The notes: a model not told the origin generated them from the sequence alone. 64,000 bases of DNA from JAPORY01 sp965215385 (GCA_965215385.1 OZ244059.1:1736001-1800000), one strand, 5' to 3'; numbered from the stretch's first letter, positions 28,183 through 38,871 are shown. A program made the numbers and translations.

Positions 28183-28992
28183 TCATGAGTTGCGTAATTT
28201 TGGATCAAGTACATCGCGCAAGCCGTCGCCAAATTGATTTAAGCCCAAAACCGACACGATAATGGCAATGCCCGGTATGAGCGCAAGATGCGGGGCAAGA
28301 CTAACCATTGTCTGCGCATCGGCAAGCATCCGCCCCCAACTCGGCGTCGGCGGCTGCGCTCCAAGCCCCACATACGACAAACCCGCCTCAGCTAGAATGG
28401 CAAGCGAAAATTGAATGGTGCCTTGAACCAGCAATAAATTGGCAACATTTGGAAAAATGTGTTCGCAACTAATTTGCGTCGTAGACTTACCAGCAACCCG
28501 TGCCGCCAGAATAAAGTCTTGCTCCCAAAGCGCGAGGGCACCACCGCGAGTCACCCTGGCAAAGACTGGAATATTAAAGATACCAATCGCAATGATCGCA
28601 TTGACCGCACTCGGACCCAAAACCGCCGTGATCAAAATCGCGATAATCAGAGAGGGGAAGGCGAAAATCAAATCATTTGTTCGCATGATCAGTTCGTCAA
28701 GCAGTGAGCCATCATAGGCCGCGGCAACAAGGCCTAGCGGTACACCAACAATCAAACCAATTCCAACCGCAATCAAGGCCACCGAAATAGAGGTGCGGGC
28801 ACCGACCATGATCATGGACGCGATGTCACGCCCAAAATGATCCGTGCCAAGCCAATGTTCAAAACTCGGCAATTGCATGCGATTGGGTATGTCTAAGACG
28901 CTATGGTCATATGGCGTCCAAGCGAGTGATACCACCGCGGCCAATAAGACAGTAAATGATAGGGCGGCACCGATGACAAGATTACGTCTCAC
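28183..28992 (-). CDS. Peptide-type ABC transporter permease (DppC-like)
   Basis: 269 aa, inner-membrane protein with about six hydrophobic helices. The N-terminal helix (GAALSFTVLLAAVVSL) is followed by the DppC signature HWLGTDHFGRDIASMIMVGA and the EAA-loop region ARVAGKSTTQISCEHIFPN that docks to the ATPase. It forms the channel together with the DppB-like protein encoded 10 bp upstream. The 146 bp between this stop and the ATPase gene show no gene. Confidence 0.92.
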   Translation of the reverse strand: MRRNLVIGAALSFTVLLAAVVSLAWTPYDHSVLDIPNRMQLPSFEHWLGTDHFGRDIASMIMVGARTSISVALIAVGIGLIVGVPLGLVAAAYDGSLLDELIMRTNDLIFAFPSLIIAILITAVLGPSAVNAIIAIGIFNIPVFARVTRGGALALWEQDFILAARVAGKSTTQISCEHIFPNVANLLLVQGTIQFSLAILAEAGLSYVGLGAQPPTPSWGRMLADAQTMVSLAPHLALIPGIAIIVSVLGLNQFGDGLRDVLDPKLRNS

Positions 28993-29002
28993 CGCTCAAT
29001 TC

Positions 29003-29950
29003 TCACGTTCGGTGCCGCAATCTTGGGTCCACAATCGCATAGGCAAGATCGACCAAGAAGTTAACAACCACAACCACAAAGACCAAAAGCATAACCACTG
29101 CTTCGACAACAATCAGATCTCGTGACGAGATTGCTTGAAAAATCAATCGTCCCAGACCTGGCAGAAAGAATACCTGTTCAATAATAATGCCCCCAGCGAT
29201 CAAAAAGGAAAACTGGAGCCCGATAATGGTTAACACTGGGATCAGGGCATTGCGCAAACCATGGTGCCAAAGGGTCTGACGCTGCGACAAGCCCTTCGCC
29301 CGAGCCGTCCGCATGAAGTCTTGGTTGAGAATTTCCAAAAGCGACGAGCGCATCACTCGAGCAAGAATCGCCGCCTGCGGCAAGGCAAGCGCAATTGCTG
29401 GTAAGGTCAACGAATGAATGCCCGCCCAAAATCCTTTATCCCATCCGACAAATCCACCAGCGGCAAAAAACGGCAGATTGACCGCAAAAATCAAAACCAG
29501 AATCATCGCAAACCAAAAATTGGGTATGGCAATTCCAAACTGAGTGGCAACCATGACCGCTGCATCACCAAGCCGACCGTGTCGCGAAGCGGCAATGACT
29601 CCCGCCGGGAAAGCAATTAAGATTGAAAGCAGCAGAGCGTATCCTGCTAACGGCAATGAAACTGCCAACCGATCAAGAATCATCGCCATCACCGGCGTTC
29701 GGTAGGTGTAAGACGTACCAAAGTCACCGACCATCATGCCGCTTATCCAGTTGAAGTAGCGCGTCCACTTCGGAACATCCAACCCAAGTTCGGACTTGAG
29801 CGCGGCAACCGTTTCCGGCTGGGCGTTTACACCAAGCATAAATTGCGCCGGATCGCCCGGCGCAACCTCAATGACCAAAAAGATCACCAAACTGGCGGCC
29901 ATTAGGCTGCCGCCGAGTGACACCAGCCTCTTAATGAGATAAAGCAGCAT
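29003..29950 (-). CDS. Peptide-type ABC transporter permease (DppB-like)
   Basis: 315 aa, six-helix permease beginning MLLYLIKRLVSLGGSLMAAS, with the PGDPAQFMLG motif after helix 1, a long periplasmic loop, and the EAA-like MRTARAKGLSQRQTLWHHG docking sequence. First gene of the three-gene transporter set. Region 29951-30229 upstream holds no binding-protein gene, so the substrate protein must be encoded elsewhere or has been lost. Confidence 0.92.
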   Translation of the reverse strand: MLLYLIKRLVSLGGSLMAASLVIFLVIEVAPGDPAQFMLGVNAQPETVAALKSELGLDVPKWTRYFNWISGMMVGDFGTSYTYRTPVMAMILDRLAVSLPLAGYALLLSILIAFPAGVIAASRHGRLGDAAVMVATQFGIAIPNFWFAMILVLIFAVNLPFFAAGGFVGWDKGFWAGIHSLTLPAIALALPQAAILARVMRSSLLEILNQDFMRTARAKGLSQRQTLWHHGLRNALIPVLTIIGLQFSFLIAGGIIIEQVFFLPGLGRLIFQAISSRDLIVVEAVVMLLVFVVVVVNFLVDLAYAIVDPRLRHRT

Positions 29951-30229
29951 GTCGCAGCCAGCAGCTTTGCCAAATTGCGATGAGAATGTCGGCTAATGCT
30001 TGGCCGGCTAAAAGTTTTGCTATTATCGACCGGTATCCTGCAGAAAAAGGCCAGTCGAAAACTATGGAGAATCTGTCGCTATCTTGCGTAGTGCCAAGGG
30101 AGACTTTGTAGCATCCGTATAGAAATCGAAGGGCGCAAGGGCAGCCATACTTTGGCAACGGGCAACATCCCGAATTCTAACTGCAAACGGTGCCCACGCG
30201 GGGGACGTTGGCACTAAGGGAAAGGTCGG

Positions 30230-32104
30230 TCAGGTGATAAACCCAAATGCCTCAAAATCATCTCGCAGACCGACGGTCGACAAGACACTGCCGTCTTCAA
30301 ATGACCAACTCAATGTATAGATTTCGCCGCTCGAACTCTCCAAGGCGTCCATATCGGTCAGGGTAACTTCATTTTCATTATCCGACTGTGTGGTAAAATC
30401 GCCCTTCAGCATCAGCCACACAATGAAGTCATATGCGGCGTCGTTGAATTGTAGAGGTGCCTGACTTTGGGAGGTATCGCCATTACCGTTGTGAGCGTCT
30501 GCTTCCGACGCCACAGCGGTATCCCGGTGGGAGGTATCGCCATTACCGTTGTGAGCGTCTGCTTCCGACGCCACAGCGGTATCCCGGTCAGAAAAGCGAC
30601 CCTCAAATTCTCCCCAACTGCCAGAAAATGCCGAGAGTGTTGCCAAATTTACCTGTGCACTTGCCTCCGAGAAATCCGATAATATTTCACGCAGAACCGT
30701 TATTGAGTGATCAGAACCCGTTTCCCGCGCGAGAACTTCTTCATAATGTTCGTGCGCTTCACTTTCGGTATCCTCCGCAGGCAATTCATCCTCATACTCC
30801 GCCGTGACCAGAGCTGCAGCGGCATCACCGGCGTTGACGACCTCATCGTCAAACTGGATATCGGTAAAGCTGACCAGAATGTCTTCCGACAGCATGAGCG
30901 GAATCGGCAAATCATTTGCTGCATCTTGAAGCACTAGGTCCGCCTTTTGTATCATCTCAGGTGGTGCCGAAGACGATACCTCCCTGACAGCAGTGGGCTT
31001 AGCGACTATCGCGGCTTTTTCAGTCTCCTCGAATTGTCGGTCCGTTGCCAACTCCCGTGCCAACTCCGTCAGCGGCATCTCGATTTCGACGGGTAACTCG
31101 CTCGAAACACCAAGTGCCGCTGTGACAAGCTCAGCAAGGGGTGGGTTGATTTGATTCAGTAAGTGAATTCCGTAACTCATCGCGATTGACGCGAATCCTA
31201 AACCCATTGCCTTGGCAACGGAACCACCCGCGACTTGGCCAGAAACTTGAACTGGCGATGACGCGCTTTCCCGATCATCATCTGGCTTGTGATCAGCCGC
31301 GTTTCCGAATTCGGGATGGTCTAGTCGGAGATCATTTCCGGTTAAGCCGATATGTTTCCGATTGATCGTCGCGAGTGCCGCCTCTGGGTGCGGGCCTTCT
31401 CCAGCAGTATCGGAATATTCGACATATCCTCGTGGTAATGAGAGTTCGTCCGAAAGAATGTAGATCGACCACAACAGGGCCGCGAGCGCGGCAGCGGGGT
31501 GCATCCGAACCTTAGGTTGTTTCGTCAACTGAAAGAGTTGGGCCTTATCCGACGACGCGCGCTGCCCGCCCAAAGACTTGGAACTTGCCGACATTGAGAC
31601 TGGCTGCGATCGTTCCGCGAAGCCGGTAACTAGATCATCTAAACTCACCCCCAAAATTGCGGATTTTTGCGCGACACTATCAAGCAGATACTCGCCACCG
31701 ATGCGACAAAAGTGAGCGATAACCTTTTCCGACTCGTCAATGAAGACAAACCACGGCTCACCCTCGTCGCTCACACCGCGATCCGTTTCGACCCGGACTC
31801 CGGCCAACTGCAGCAGACGCTGTGCCCGATACAGGCTTGCAAGTTCCTGATTACTCCAATCAAGCGGCGAGTGAAGCTTATATGGATCTTCATCCGAATT
31901 GATCGGCGATATCTGCGGTCTATTTGCGGTGCGGACATTGCCGTCTGCTAAAAACTCAATGCTGTCATCATCGCTAGCAGATCGGAGGAATTCGGCGTAT
32001 GAATACACCGATGCCCCGCTGAGCAAACGCTCCGCAGTGGTGCCAGCTGTCGATGGTTTATATTTGGCGGTAGGGGTCTTGGGAAATTTAAGAATATCAG
32101 ACAC
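30230..32104 (-). CDS. Unknown acidic protein with internal 20-aa tandem repeat
   Basis: 624 aa, strongly acidic, no signal peptide. The N-terminal ~170 residues look folded: LDWSNQELASLYRAQRLLQL then GEPWFVFIDESEKVIAHFCR, a block that seems to recur in alphaproteobacterial proteins of unknown role (recollection, not checked). A hydrophobic helix-like stretch (MHPAAALAALLWSIYILSDE) lies near residue 205 and another near 290-310. The rest is low complexity, rich in Glu, Asp, Ala and Ser, and carries two identical 20-residue units (RDTAVASEADAHNGNGDTSH/Q, ~residues 505-545). It lies 62 bp downstream of the XRE regulator on the same strand, suggesting co-regulation. No function can be assigned. 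Confidence 0.6.
   Translation of the reverse strand: MSDILKFPKTPTAKYKPSTAGTTAERLLSGASVYSYAEFLRSASDDDSIEFLADGNVRTANRPQISPINSDEDPYKLHSPLDWSNQELASLYRAQRLLQLAGVRVETDRGVSDEGEPWFVFIDESEKVIAHFCRIGGEYLLDSVAQKSAILGVSLDDLVTGFAERSQPVSMSASSKSLGGQRASSDKAQLFQLTKQPKVRMHPAAALAALLWSIYILSDELSLPRGYVEYSDTAGEGPHPEAALATINRKHIGLTGNDLRLDHPEFGNAADHKPDDDRESASSPVQVSGQVAGGSVAKAMGLGFASIAMSYGIHLLNQINPPLAELVTAALGVSSELPVEIEMPLTELARELATDRQFEETEKAAIVAKPTAVREVSSSAPPEMIQKADLVLQDAANDLPIPLMLSEDILVSFTDIQFDDEVVNAGDAAAALVTAEYEDELPAEDTESEAHEHYEEVLARETGSDHSITVLREILSDFSEASAQVNLATLSAFSGSWGEFEGRFSDRDTAVASEADAHNGNGDTSHRDTAVASEADAHNGNGDTSQSQAPLQFNDAAYDFIVWLMLKGDFTTQSDNENEVTLTDMDALESSSGEIYTLSWSFEDGSVLSTVGLRDDFEAFGFIT
30469..30588 (-). repeat. 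Perfect 60-bp tandem repeat, two copies
   Basis: Units 30469-30528 and 30529-30588 are identical, encoding 20 residues in frame inside the acidic protein. Their identity points to a recent duplication or ongoing copy-number change. Confidence 0.9.
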
Positions 32105-32165
32105 AGCAATCCCCGATTCTAGTCGAACGAACGTGTGATTTGTTGTTCAGTCATCCGTAGATTAG

Positions 32166-32468
32166 TTAGAATGAGTCGTTGCCCATAACAATCTTGTGCG
32201 TAATTGGATCATAGCAGGCGAATAATTTTGTCACGAAGGTACGAGGCTCTTGCCCAAGAGCCTTGGCCCAGTCTAGATATCGACTTGGCGGAATTTTGCC
32301 GCGTCCCGTCTCCAACTGCGAGATGAAGGTGTAATATTCCAGCCCGAGACGGTCAGCGAGGTCACGTTGGGTCAACCCTTGACCTTCTCGGAGCGACTTT
32401 AGCCAATGTCCCAATTCCACGCGCAAATCGCGCGACAGCGAACTATAGTCTTTTTCAGCAACAAGCAT
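32166..32468 (-). CDS. XRE-family helix-turn-helix regulator
   Basis: 100 aa from ATG 32468, supported by the Shine-Dalgarno GGAG in TTCGGAGACAAAAATG; the upstream open frame to 32576 lacks comparable support. The Cro/C1 HTH spans about residues 25-80: LGHWLKSLREGQGLTQRDLA, then GLEYYTFISQLETGRGKIPP. A C-terminal tail with ALGQEPRTFVTKLFACYDP follows. Probably a DNA-binding repressor of itself and the downstream acidic-protein gene (inference). Confidence 0.8.
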   Translation of the reverse strand: MLVAEKDYSSLSRDLRVELGHWLKSLREGQGLTQRDLADRLGLEYYTFISQLETGRGKIPPSRYLDWAKALGQEPRTFVTKLFACYDPITHKIVMGNDSF

Positions 32469-32852
32469 TTTTGTCTCCGAACTTAAGTGACGAGCGGGCA
32501 CAATGTGAATCTTACATCCTGTTGCGCACCCGTAGTCAACGTTACGAATCCCACTCTGATACCAGAGTAGCGACAATTTAGCAACAAGAAATTACGATTG
32601 CACGATACTTCTGCAAGCGACGCCGCAATATCTGCCAGCAACGCGGCACCACAGACATGCTGTTTCTTAGAACTTTTGCTCGGTGAGGCAAGTTCAAGAC
32701 GGGATTTCGGCGACGCTGATGGTTTAAGGAATCGGCAAGAATGGCGACTGCGGCACTTTTAAAAACACGACTTTGACTTCATCAAGTTCTGAATTTATTT
32801 GTCCTTAGTGGCGACGCAAAATAAGGTTTAGGCGTTTGGCAGTATTTGGAAC
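32469..32852. other. Intergenic region
   Basis: About 380 bp with no gene seen; it carries the upstream region of the XRE gene. Confidence 0.4.
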
Positions 32853-34828
32853 TTATACGAGTTCAGCGTCGGTCATGATTTCCAAGAGCGCCGGTCCTGA
32901 TTGGCTCAGGGCGCTTCGCATATCTTCTTCCAAGTCGTCGGCATCGGTGACTTTTTTGCCGTAAGCGCCGCAAAGCCGCGCAAAGGCGGCGAAGGAGGGA
33001 TTGATTAATTCGGTTTCCCACACTGGCCATTCTCCGGCCTTCTGCTCTTTGGAAATCTTTCCTAGCTCGCCGTTGTGCAACAGAATATGCGTAATATTCA
33101 TCCGGTATTTTTGGGCGGTCGTGAGTTCCATGGCATATTGCCCAAAACCGCCGTCACCAGAAATGGCAATGACTTTCCGACTTTCGAGTTCGGGCACATC
33201 TTGGGTTGCCGCCCAAGCACCCAACGCCGCGGGTAATCCATACCCGATTGAGCCTAGATAGCCGGACATTAGTACCCGTTGGCACCCTTTGGTTTCGAGA
33301 TATCGACCAAACGAGTAGGTGTTATTGCCAACATCGACAGCGAAAATGGCGTCGTCCGGTGCCAACTCCGAGAGTTTTTGAAAGATCGTAGCGGAGTGGA
33401 TGCCATGACCTTGCTCCTCCGAGCATCGCCGTATTTTTTCTGCTCGCCAAATTTCCCAGCGTTCTGCCAACTCCGCAATTTGATTCGGAGCATCAGCCGC
33501 CAAACTTAAATCAGCGATCGCCGCACAGAAGTACCTAATGTCGCCAAGAATTGGCAGCGTGACCGCGTGAAATTTGCCCAATTGCATCGGGTCATGATCA
33601 ACTTGAATAATCGGTTTTGACCGTTCAATCCCGGTATGGTTGGCGAAACTCGTGCCCAATGCGATGATTAAGTCAGCTTCATTCATGAACCAGCTCGCCA
33701 CCGGGGTGCCGGAACGGCCCAGAACGCCGGCGGCACATGGATGACTATCGGGAATAACTCCCTTCGCTTTGAATGTGGTCAGTGTTGGTAACCCCATACT
33801 TTCGGCCATTTCGGCGATTTTTTCGCGAAAGGGGATCGAGCCATGACCCAGAATGAGGATGGACGCTTGGCTCGGCCAATCAACTCTCTCGCCGCGCTGA
33901 CATCTCTATGGTGCGCTATTGACGGTTCCTTCGCCATTCGGCCTTTTGGTTTCCCGGCGGGCGTATCGGACGGAATAGTTTGGGTGTCGTCGGGTAAAAT
34001 CAGATGCGCGACATTTTGTTCGACAATTGCCGTCTTGCAGGCAAGCGAGGCAAGTTCTGCGTGCTTCGACGAGGCGAGCAACGGCTGCGAAAACGCCGAT
34101 ACTGCGTGGAACGCCGAGGCGAGGTCGATATCTTGAAAGGCACCGGGACCGAAAACTTGGGTCTGTACTTGCCCCGTGAGTGCGAGGATCGGTGCTCGAT
34201 CAACCTTGGCATCCCACATGCCGGTGAGCAGGTTTGTCGCACCGGGCCCCGCAATTGTAAGACAGGCGGCTGGTCGACCGACTAGTTTGCCGTAGGCCGA
34301 GGCTGCGAGAGCGGCGGCACCCTCATGGCGGATACCATAAAAGCGCATATCGCCGCGCGCAACCGCCAAGCGAACTGCTTCGGCCATGCCGAGATTAGAG
34401 TGACCGACCATCCCGAATATGGATTGAATGCCCCAGTTCGAAAGGGTTTCCACAACGGTATCAGACACGGTGCGAACAGCATCTGGCTCAGCTTCTAGAC
34501 CGACGAAGATCTCGTCTTCGACGATACGCAACGGGAACATTTTCTGCCCCGTATCCTCATGACCTCCCGGCGGCTGCCCGGTCAGGGGGTCGAAATCCCA
34601 GCCGTGCCACGGGCAGCGAATCCAGCAACGACCGTCTACCCCAGTCTCAATTGAGCCTTCGCCCAGAGGTCCCTTTTGATGCGGACACCGATTATCCATT
34701 GCCGCCCATTGCCCGTTAAAGTGCACTAGGCACACAGAAGTTGTACGTGCGGTCACCGTTTTGATCCGCCCTTCTGGAAGGTCGGTCGTATGCCCGACTG
34801 AAATCCAGTCCATCGCCGGTTCTGTCAT
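32853..34828 (-). pseudogene. Rieske [2Fe-2S]-ThDP enzyme fusion, frameshifted
   Basis: One gene read in two frames. From ATG 34828 (ribosome-binding site GGAGAG) residues ~1-110 form a Rieske domain with both cluster motifs (NRCPHQKGPLGEG and IRCPWHGWDFD). A ThDP enzyme of the acetolactate synthase/pyruvate oxidase type follows: SIFGMVGHSNLGMAEA, GIRHEGAAALAASAYGKL with the catalytic Glu, and LTIAGPGATNLLTGMWDA. Near 33855-33865 the frame shifts: RAKRPS in one frame continues as ILILGHGSIPFREKIAEMAE in the other, down to 32853 with the cofactor motif VIAISGDGGFGQYAMEL. Combined length is about 655 residues. The lesion is single and otherwise all key residues remain, so it is either recent or a sequence error. 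The reaction is unknown; an electron-accepting pyruvate oxidase-like activity is possible. Confidence 0.75.
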
Positions 34829-35615
34829 GGGGTCTCTCCAAGCCATATGTTAAGATCGTGACGTTAGTGCCACAGGCGAAAGAGAATGTATAGATATTCG
34901 TCCGCTATCACCACCAAGTCTCGCGACAACAACTGACGTGCCAGCGAGCCACCCTAAATTTTAACACTGACATCAGTTTCGAGATTTGGTTAGTATCCAA
35001 GTTCACGCAACAATTTTGCTTGGGTTCCCGCTACGGATATCGCAATCGAAAATCGTGGTGATCGCTCGGATCTTGCCAATTTCTAGCCCAGAGTGGAGCT
35101 TTGATCCGATCAAATGACATCAGATCTTTGCTTGCAAAGGCAAGCGTATTTAGGGTGCGTGTCAAATTTGCGTGTCATCAAGTATCTCTTGAAATTCGCC
35201 CTCTCTAACATTGTTAAATTACCGTCGGTTACCGACTCATATAAACGTTTGTGCTCGATCCTTCCAATGTTGTGTTTACAAAAACTGAGCCGTAAATTGT
35301 TGCCAGAGTCGCAAGTGTGCTTCGACCTAATGATGAGCGGCCGAACACCATCCTTGAGGCCAGAAGTTCAGAGCGAAATGACTTGGATTTTCTACGACCG
35401 TTCAATTGCGGCGGCACGATAGATCCCAACTCTAGAGCACGAATATATGTCGTGATGGTTGATCAAAGACTCCGCAAAATGCTTGCAAGTAACGAACTAG
35501 TTTGGCAGCACTTTTGTTACCACTTAGGTGGAACTGGTGGCCAGAATGGAATTGGCTCGCATAGGAATACTGGCCCAGTTTATCAAGAATAGCGAGAGGC
35601 TAAGCAGATCACCAA
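34829..35615. other. Long intergenic region
   Basis: About 790 bp. An open plus-strand stretch near 35310-35590 (SVLRPNDERPNTILEARSSE...) has protein-like flavour but no start, domain or homologue that I recognise. The rest shows nothing. Confidence 0.35.
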
Positions 35616-37355
35616 ATGCTCACCAAGCTCCAAGTTAATAATTTTAAGCGACTCGACGCGGTAGCAATTGAACTCGGTGACCCGGTTGTATTTGTCGGGC
35701 CGAATAACTCTGGCAAGACTTCAGCGATGCAAGCACTCTCGCTTTGGAATATCGGTGTTAAGCGGTGGCAAGAGAAGCGTGCTGGCAAGAGTGCGCCAAA
35801 AAAAAGACCAGGTGTCACCATCAATCGACGCGACCTTGTTGCCATTCCGGTTCCTGTGGCCAATCTGCTTTGGCATGATCTGCACGTGAAAAATGTAACC
35901 AGAGCCAATGGCCGCCTGCGAACGGAGAATATCTGGATTGATATATTGGTAGAAGGGATTCAAAATAGTCAGAAGTGGCGATGCGGCCTTGAGTTTTATT
36001 ACGCAAATGAAGAGTCATTTTACTGTCGGCCAATGCGCCTCACAGCCGAAAAGCATCCCGAACGCATGCCTGTGCCCGCCGCCGCTACTGCGATCAACAT
36101 AGCCCTCTTGCCACCAATGTCTGGACTAGCAGCGTCGGAGGCACGTTTGGATCAAGGGGCAATCAATGTGCGGATTGGAGAAGGCCGCACCGCCGAGATA
36201 CTGCGTAATCTCTGCCATCAAGTGCACTCTAACAATTCCGAACTTTGGGCTAAGCTCGTTGAGGACATCAAAACGCTGTTTGGAATCACGCTAGCTGTAC
36301 CGCGATACATTGAGGAACGCGGCGAAATTTTTATGAGTTATCAAGAGCGTGGGATAGACCTTGACCTGTCCTCTAGCGGCCGCGGCCTACAGCAAACGGT
36401 TCTTATGCTTGCCTATATTTGTGCTAATCCTGGTGCCACGATCTTACTTGACGAGCCCGACGCTCATCTGGAAATTCTTCGTCAGCGGCAGATCTATAAG
36501 GTCATTACCGAATTGGCAAAAAAGCAGCGTACGCAAGTTATTGCCGCGAGCCATTCCGAAGTTCTACTCAACGAAGCCGCGGGCAAGGACTCAGTCGTTG
36601 CTTTCGTTGGCAGACCCCACAGAATTGAGGGTCGATCAAGCTCAAGCCAAGTAAACAAATCTTTGGCTGAAATTCACTATGATCACTACCACTTAGCTGA
36701 GATCATGGGCTGGGTCCTCTACCTTGAAGGCTCGACTGATCTCGCGATCCTGCAAGCTTTTGCCAACCGGCTAAACCATACTTCGGCCATTGCTGCTTTG
36801 CAAAGACCGTTTGTCCACTATGTCGGCAATCAGCCGAAGAAAGCTGAAGAACATTTCTTCGGACTTCGCGAGGCACTTCCAAACCTTCAAGGCGTGTGTA
36901 TTTTTGATCGGTTAGAGTACGATATTCCGCAAAACAAAATTCTGCGACATTTGGCTTGGCGCAATCGTGAAATCGAGAATTATCTCTGTACGCCGAAAAC
37001 ACTTGAGGAATTTGCCTTCCGATCTGGCCAAAACGAAAACTTTGGCCCGTTGTTCGACAAACCGCAAGCCGAGCGGCGGGTAACTGCGATGCAAGCGGCT
37101 ACCAAAGAGGTGACGACCGCGATGAAAACATTAGGCAAGGGATCGCCGTGGGATACCGATACAAAGGTCAGTGATAATTTCCTAACGCCCTTGTTTAAGT
37201 CGTATTACAACAAGCTGGATTTGCCAAACCTTATGGCGAAAAAGACATTTCACGAACTTGCAATGTTTGTTCCAAGGAACGAACTCTCGGTTGAAATCTA
37301 CGAAAAACTTGACGCTATTTCAGAAGTCGCAGAGTGTCACACTATGGAGTGCTAA
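35616..37355 (+). CDS. OLD-family ATPase/TOPRIM-type nuclease
   Basis: 579 aa. The N-terminal ABC-type ATPase has Walker A VVFVGPNNSGKTSAMQAL, a signature-like LSSSGRGLQQTVLMLAYI, Walker B ATILLDEPDAHLEILRQRQI and the H-loop VIAASHSEVLL. The C-terminal ~200 residues begin GWVLYLEGSTDLAILQAFA, matching the TOPRIM glutamate strand of OLD nucleases; the following strand reads CIFDRLEYD, so the usual DxD is altered. OLD proteins act in phage exclusion, alone or with partners such as the Gabija helicase or retrons (family knowledge). No such partner is adjacent, so it is a stand-alone OLD. It sits next to a restriction-modification remnant, forming a small defence region. Confidence 0.8.
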   Translation: MLTKLQVNNFKRLDAVAIELGDPVVFVGPNNSGKTSAMQALSLWNIGVKRWQEKRAGKSAPKKRPGVTINRRDLVAIPVPVANLLWHDLHVKNVTRANGRLRTENIWIDILVEGIQNSQKWRCGLEFYYANEESFYCRPMRLTAEKHPERMPVPAAATAINIALLPPMSGLAASEARLDQGAINVRIGEGRTAEILRNLCHQVHSNNSELWAKLVEDIKTLFGITLAVPRYIEERGEIFMSYQERGIDLDLSSSGRGLQQTVLMLAYICANPGATILLDEPDAHLEILRQRQIYKVITELAKKQRTQVIAASHSEVLLNEAAGKDSVVAFVGRPHRIEGRSSSSQVNKSLAEIHYDHYHLAEIMGWVLYLEGSTDLAILQAFANRLNHTSAIAALQRPFVHYVGNQPKKAEEHFFGLREALPNLQGVCIFDRLEYDIPQNKILRHLAWRNREIENYLCTPKTLEEFAFRSGQNENFGPLFDKPQAERRVTAMQAATKEVTTAMKTLGKGSPWDTDTKVSDNFLTPLFKSYYNKLDLPNLMAKKTFHELAMFVPRNELSVEIYEKLDAISEVAECHTMEC

Positions 37356-37944
37356 TCTTGGAGTGTTTCTAAGTGACGGGCCTGCTCATCGATTCCAAAG
37401 ATCGAAACTCGCTATCCCCCTAACGATCGGAGCTTTCTAATTTATCAAGAGCGGCTTAGTTTCAGCAGGCGGTGTATTTTTGGTTGGCGGACGAGATGGA
37501 CGGACGCTCCCAAGTTCGACATCACCAAAAAGGCTTCAATTCTAACGTGAGCAACCGCGGTGCCGGCCCCTCTCCTTTTGTGGTAAAGAGTTCCGCTTAC
37601 CGTTACAGCGAACCTCCAATTCTCGTTCGACTTGGGAATGACGACACGAGAATCGCGCACTGCTCAAAGTGACGGCGTCAAAGCCATTATTCACGGCGGA
37701 TACGACGCTATTTGGCCCGTTTCGATGGTTATATGGACGATTTGACCTTTTCTGTCTCCAAGCCCAAAGGCCTTTCAGAAAGCTGACTGGCTGTTCGCCG
37801 CGGATAACCACAGTTAGTCCGTCACGCATCGCACCAATTCTCTTTTCACCAACTCTAGAAATTCACCCTCCAGCTGGCTGATCACATCCTAATGTCGACC
37901 GTGGGTATGGCGGCTCTTGTGACTCCCCTGTTTCGATTACGCCA
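37356..37944. other. Intergenic region
   Basis: About 590 bp; no gene, RNA or repeat recognised. Confidence 0.4.
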
Positions 37945-38861
37945 CTATACTACCCGCAACCCATGATGAAAAACTTCATTCGTGAAATCATCCCAACTCT
38001 CGCCATCCTTTGAAATGTCATCTAATAAGTAAGCTTTGACATTTCCCATTTCATTCAGACGAACTTACATTTCTGGCGTGATGACTCCCGCTACCAGAAA
38101 ATTTACGCAACCTGAAGGTGTTTCTGCAAAGCTCTTTGTCATGGCGCCAAGGCGTTCAAGGGCACCAGCAGGATCACAGCCGCCCTTGACTTCAATCGTC
38201 GCAACAAGTCGGTTGTCTCGCGTGAAATCAATGTCGGGTTCCGCACCGAACTTCATTATCGTATTGTCCGGTAGCAGATAACCGAAATTCAAGCCCTGTT
38301 CTTGGGCATCTGCCGGAAGTAACTGATTTGTCCGCAGCCATGACACCAAAGGTTTTTGACCAGCGCTTCGGCGACATCGCCAATCTGGTTGCGAAACATC
38401 CCGTCAAGTGAAATTCCCATGGTTGCGATAATGTTTCGATAACCATTATCCAGTGTCCAATCCGCGGATCCCTCAATAATGGATGAGATCATCGTATTGT
38501 AGAGGCACGCGATCTTCCTTGCCGAGGAACTTCGGACGGGTTTCTCGCGATTTCCACTTTCCCACGCATCGACAGCTGCCGCCGCTTGCTGCACACGTTT
38601 CTTTGAGAGCAACACGATTCCTCGATAATGGAGCGAGGTTGTTGGATGCGCACTCAGAAGATCTGGATGCGCGAACACGACCTTCGGATCAATACCTATT
38701 GCCTGAACATGGTTCCATGCGGCATCGCTTATCATCAGTTCCTCAAGAGGGTGGAAAACAAGATTCGCGGCAAACTCGTCAATAATACGCCGCTGAGATC
38801 GATCTTTTCTTTGTCGTAAAATTTCTGAAAAGAGGCGAGACCTGAGCGCGTCGTCAGTCAC
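37945..38861 (-). pseudogene. XcyI-family type II restriction endonuclease (broken)
   Basis: Likely start GTG 38861, 10 bp after the methyltransferase stop. It reads VTDDALRSRLFSEILRQRKD ... LVFHPLEELMISDAAWNHVQ, then loses frame near 38345 (EALVKNL continues as VSWLRTNQLLPADAQEQGLN one frame over). The PD-(D/E)XK core follows: AEPDIDFTRDNRLVATIEVKGG. A TAA at 38065-38067 interrupts GVITPEM, but the frame goes on (VRLNEMGNVKAYLLDDISKD) to TAG at 37945. XcyI and Cfr9I cut CCCGGG (family knowledge); specificity here is inferred from the family only. Two lesions make it inactive. Confidence 0.75.
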
Positions 38862-38871
38862 GATTTCGGAC

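Noticed and set aside
30469..30588. CRISPR-like repeat
   Set aside because: Only two abutting 60-bp copies with no spacer, in frame within a coding sequence.
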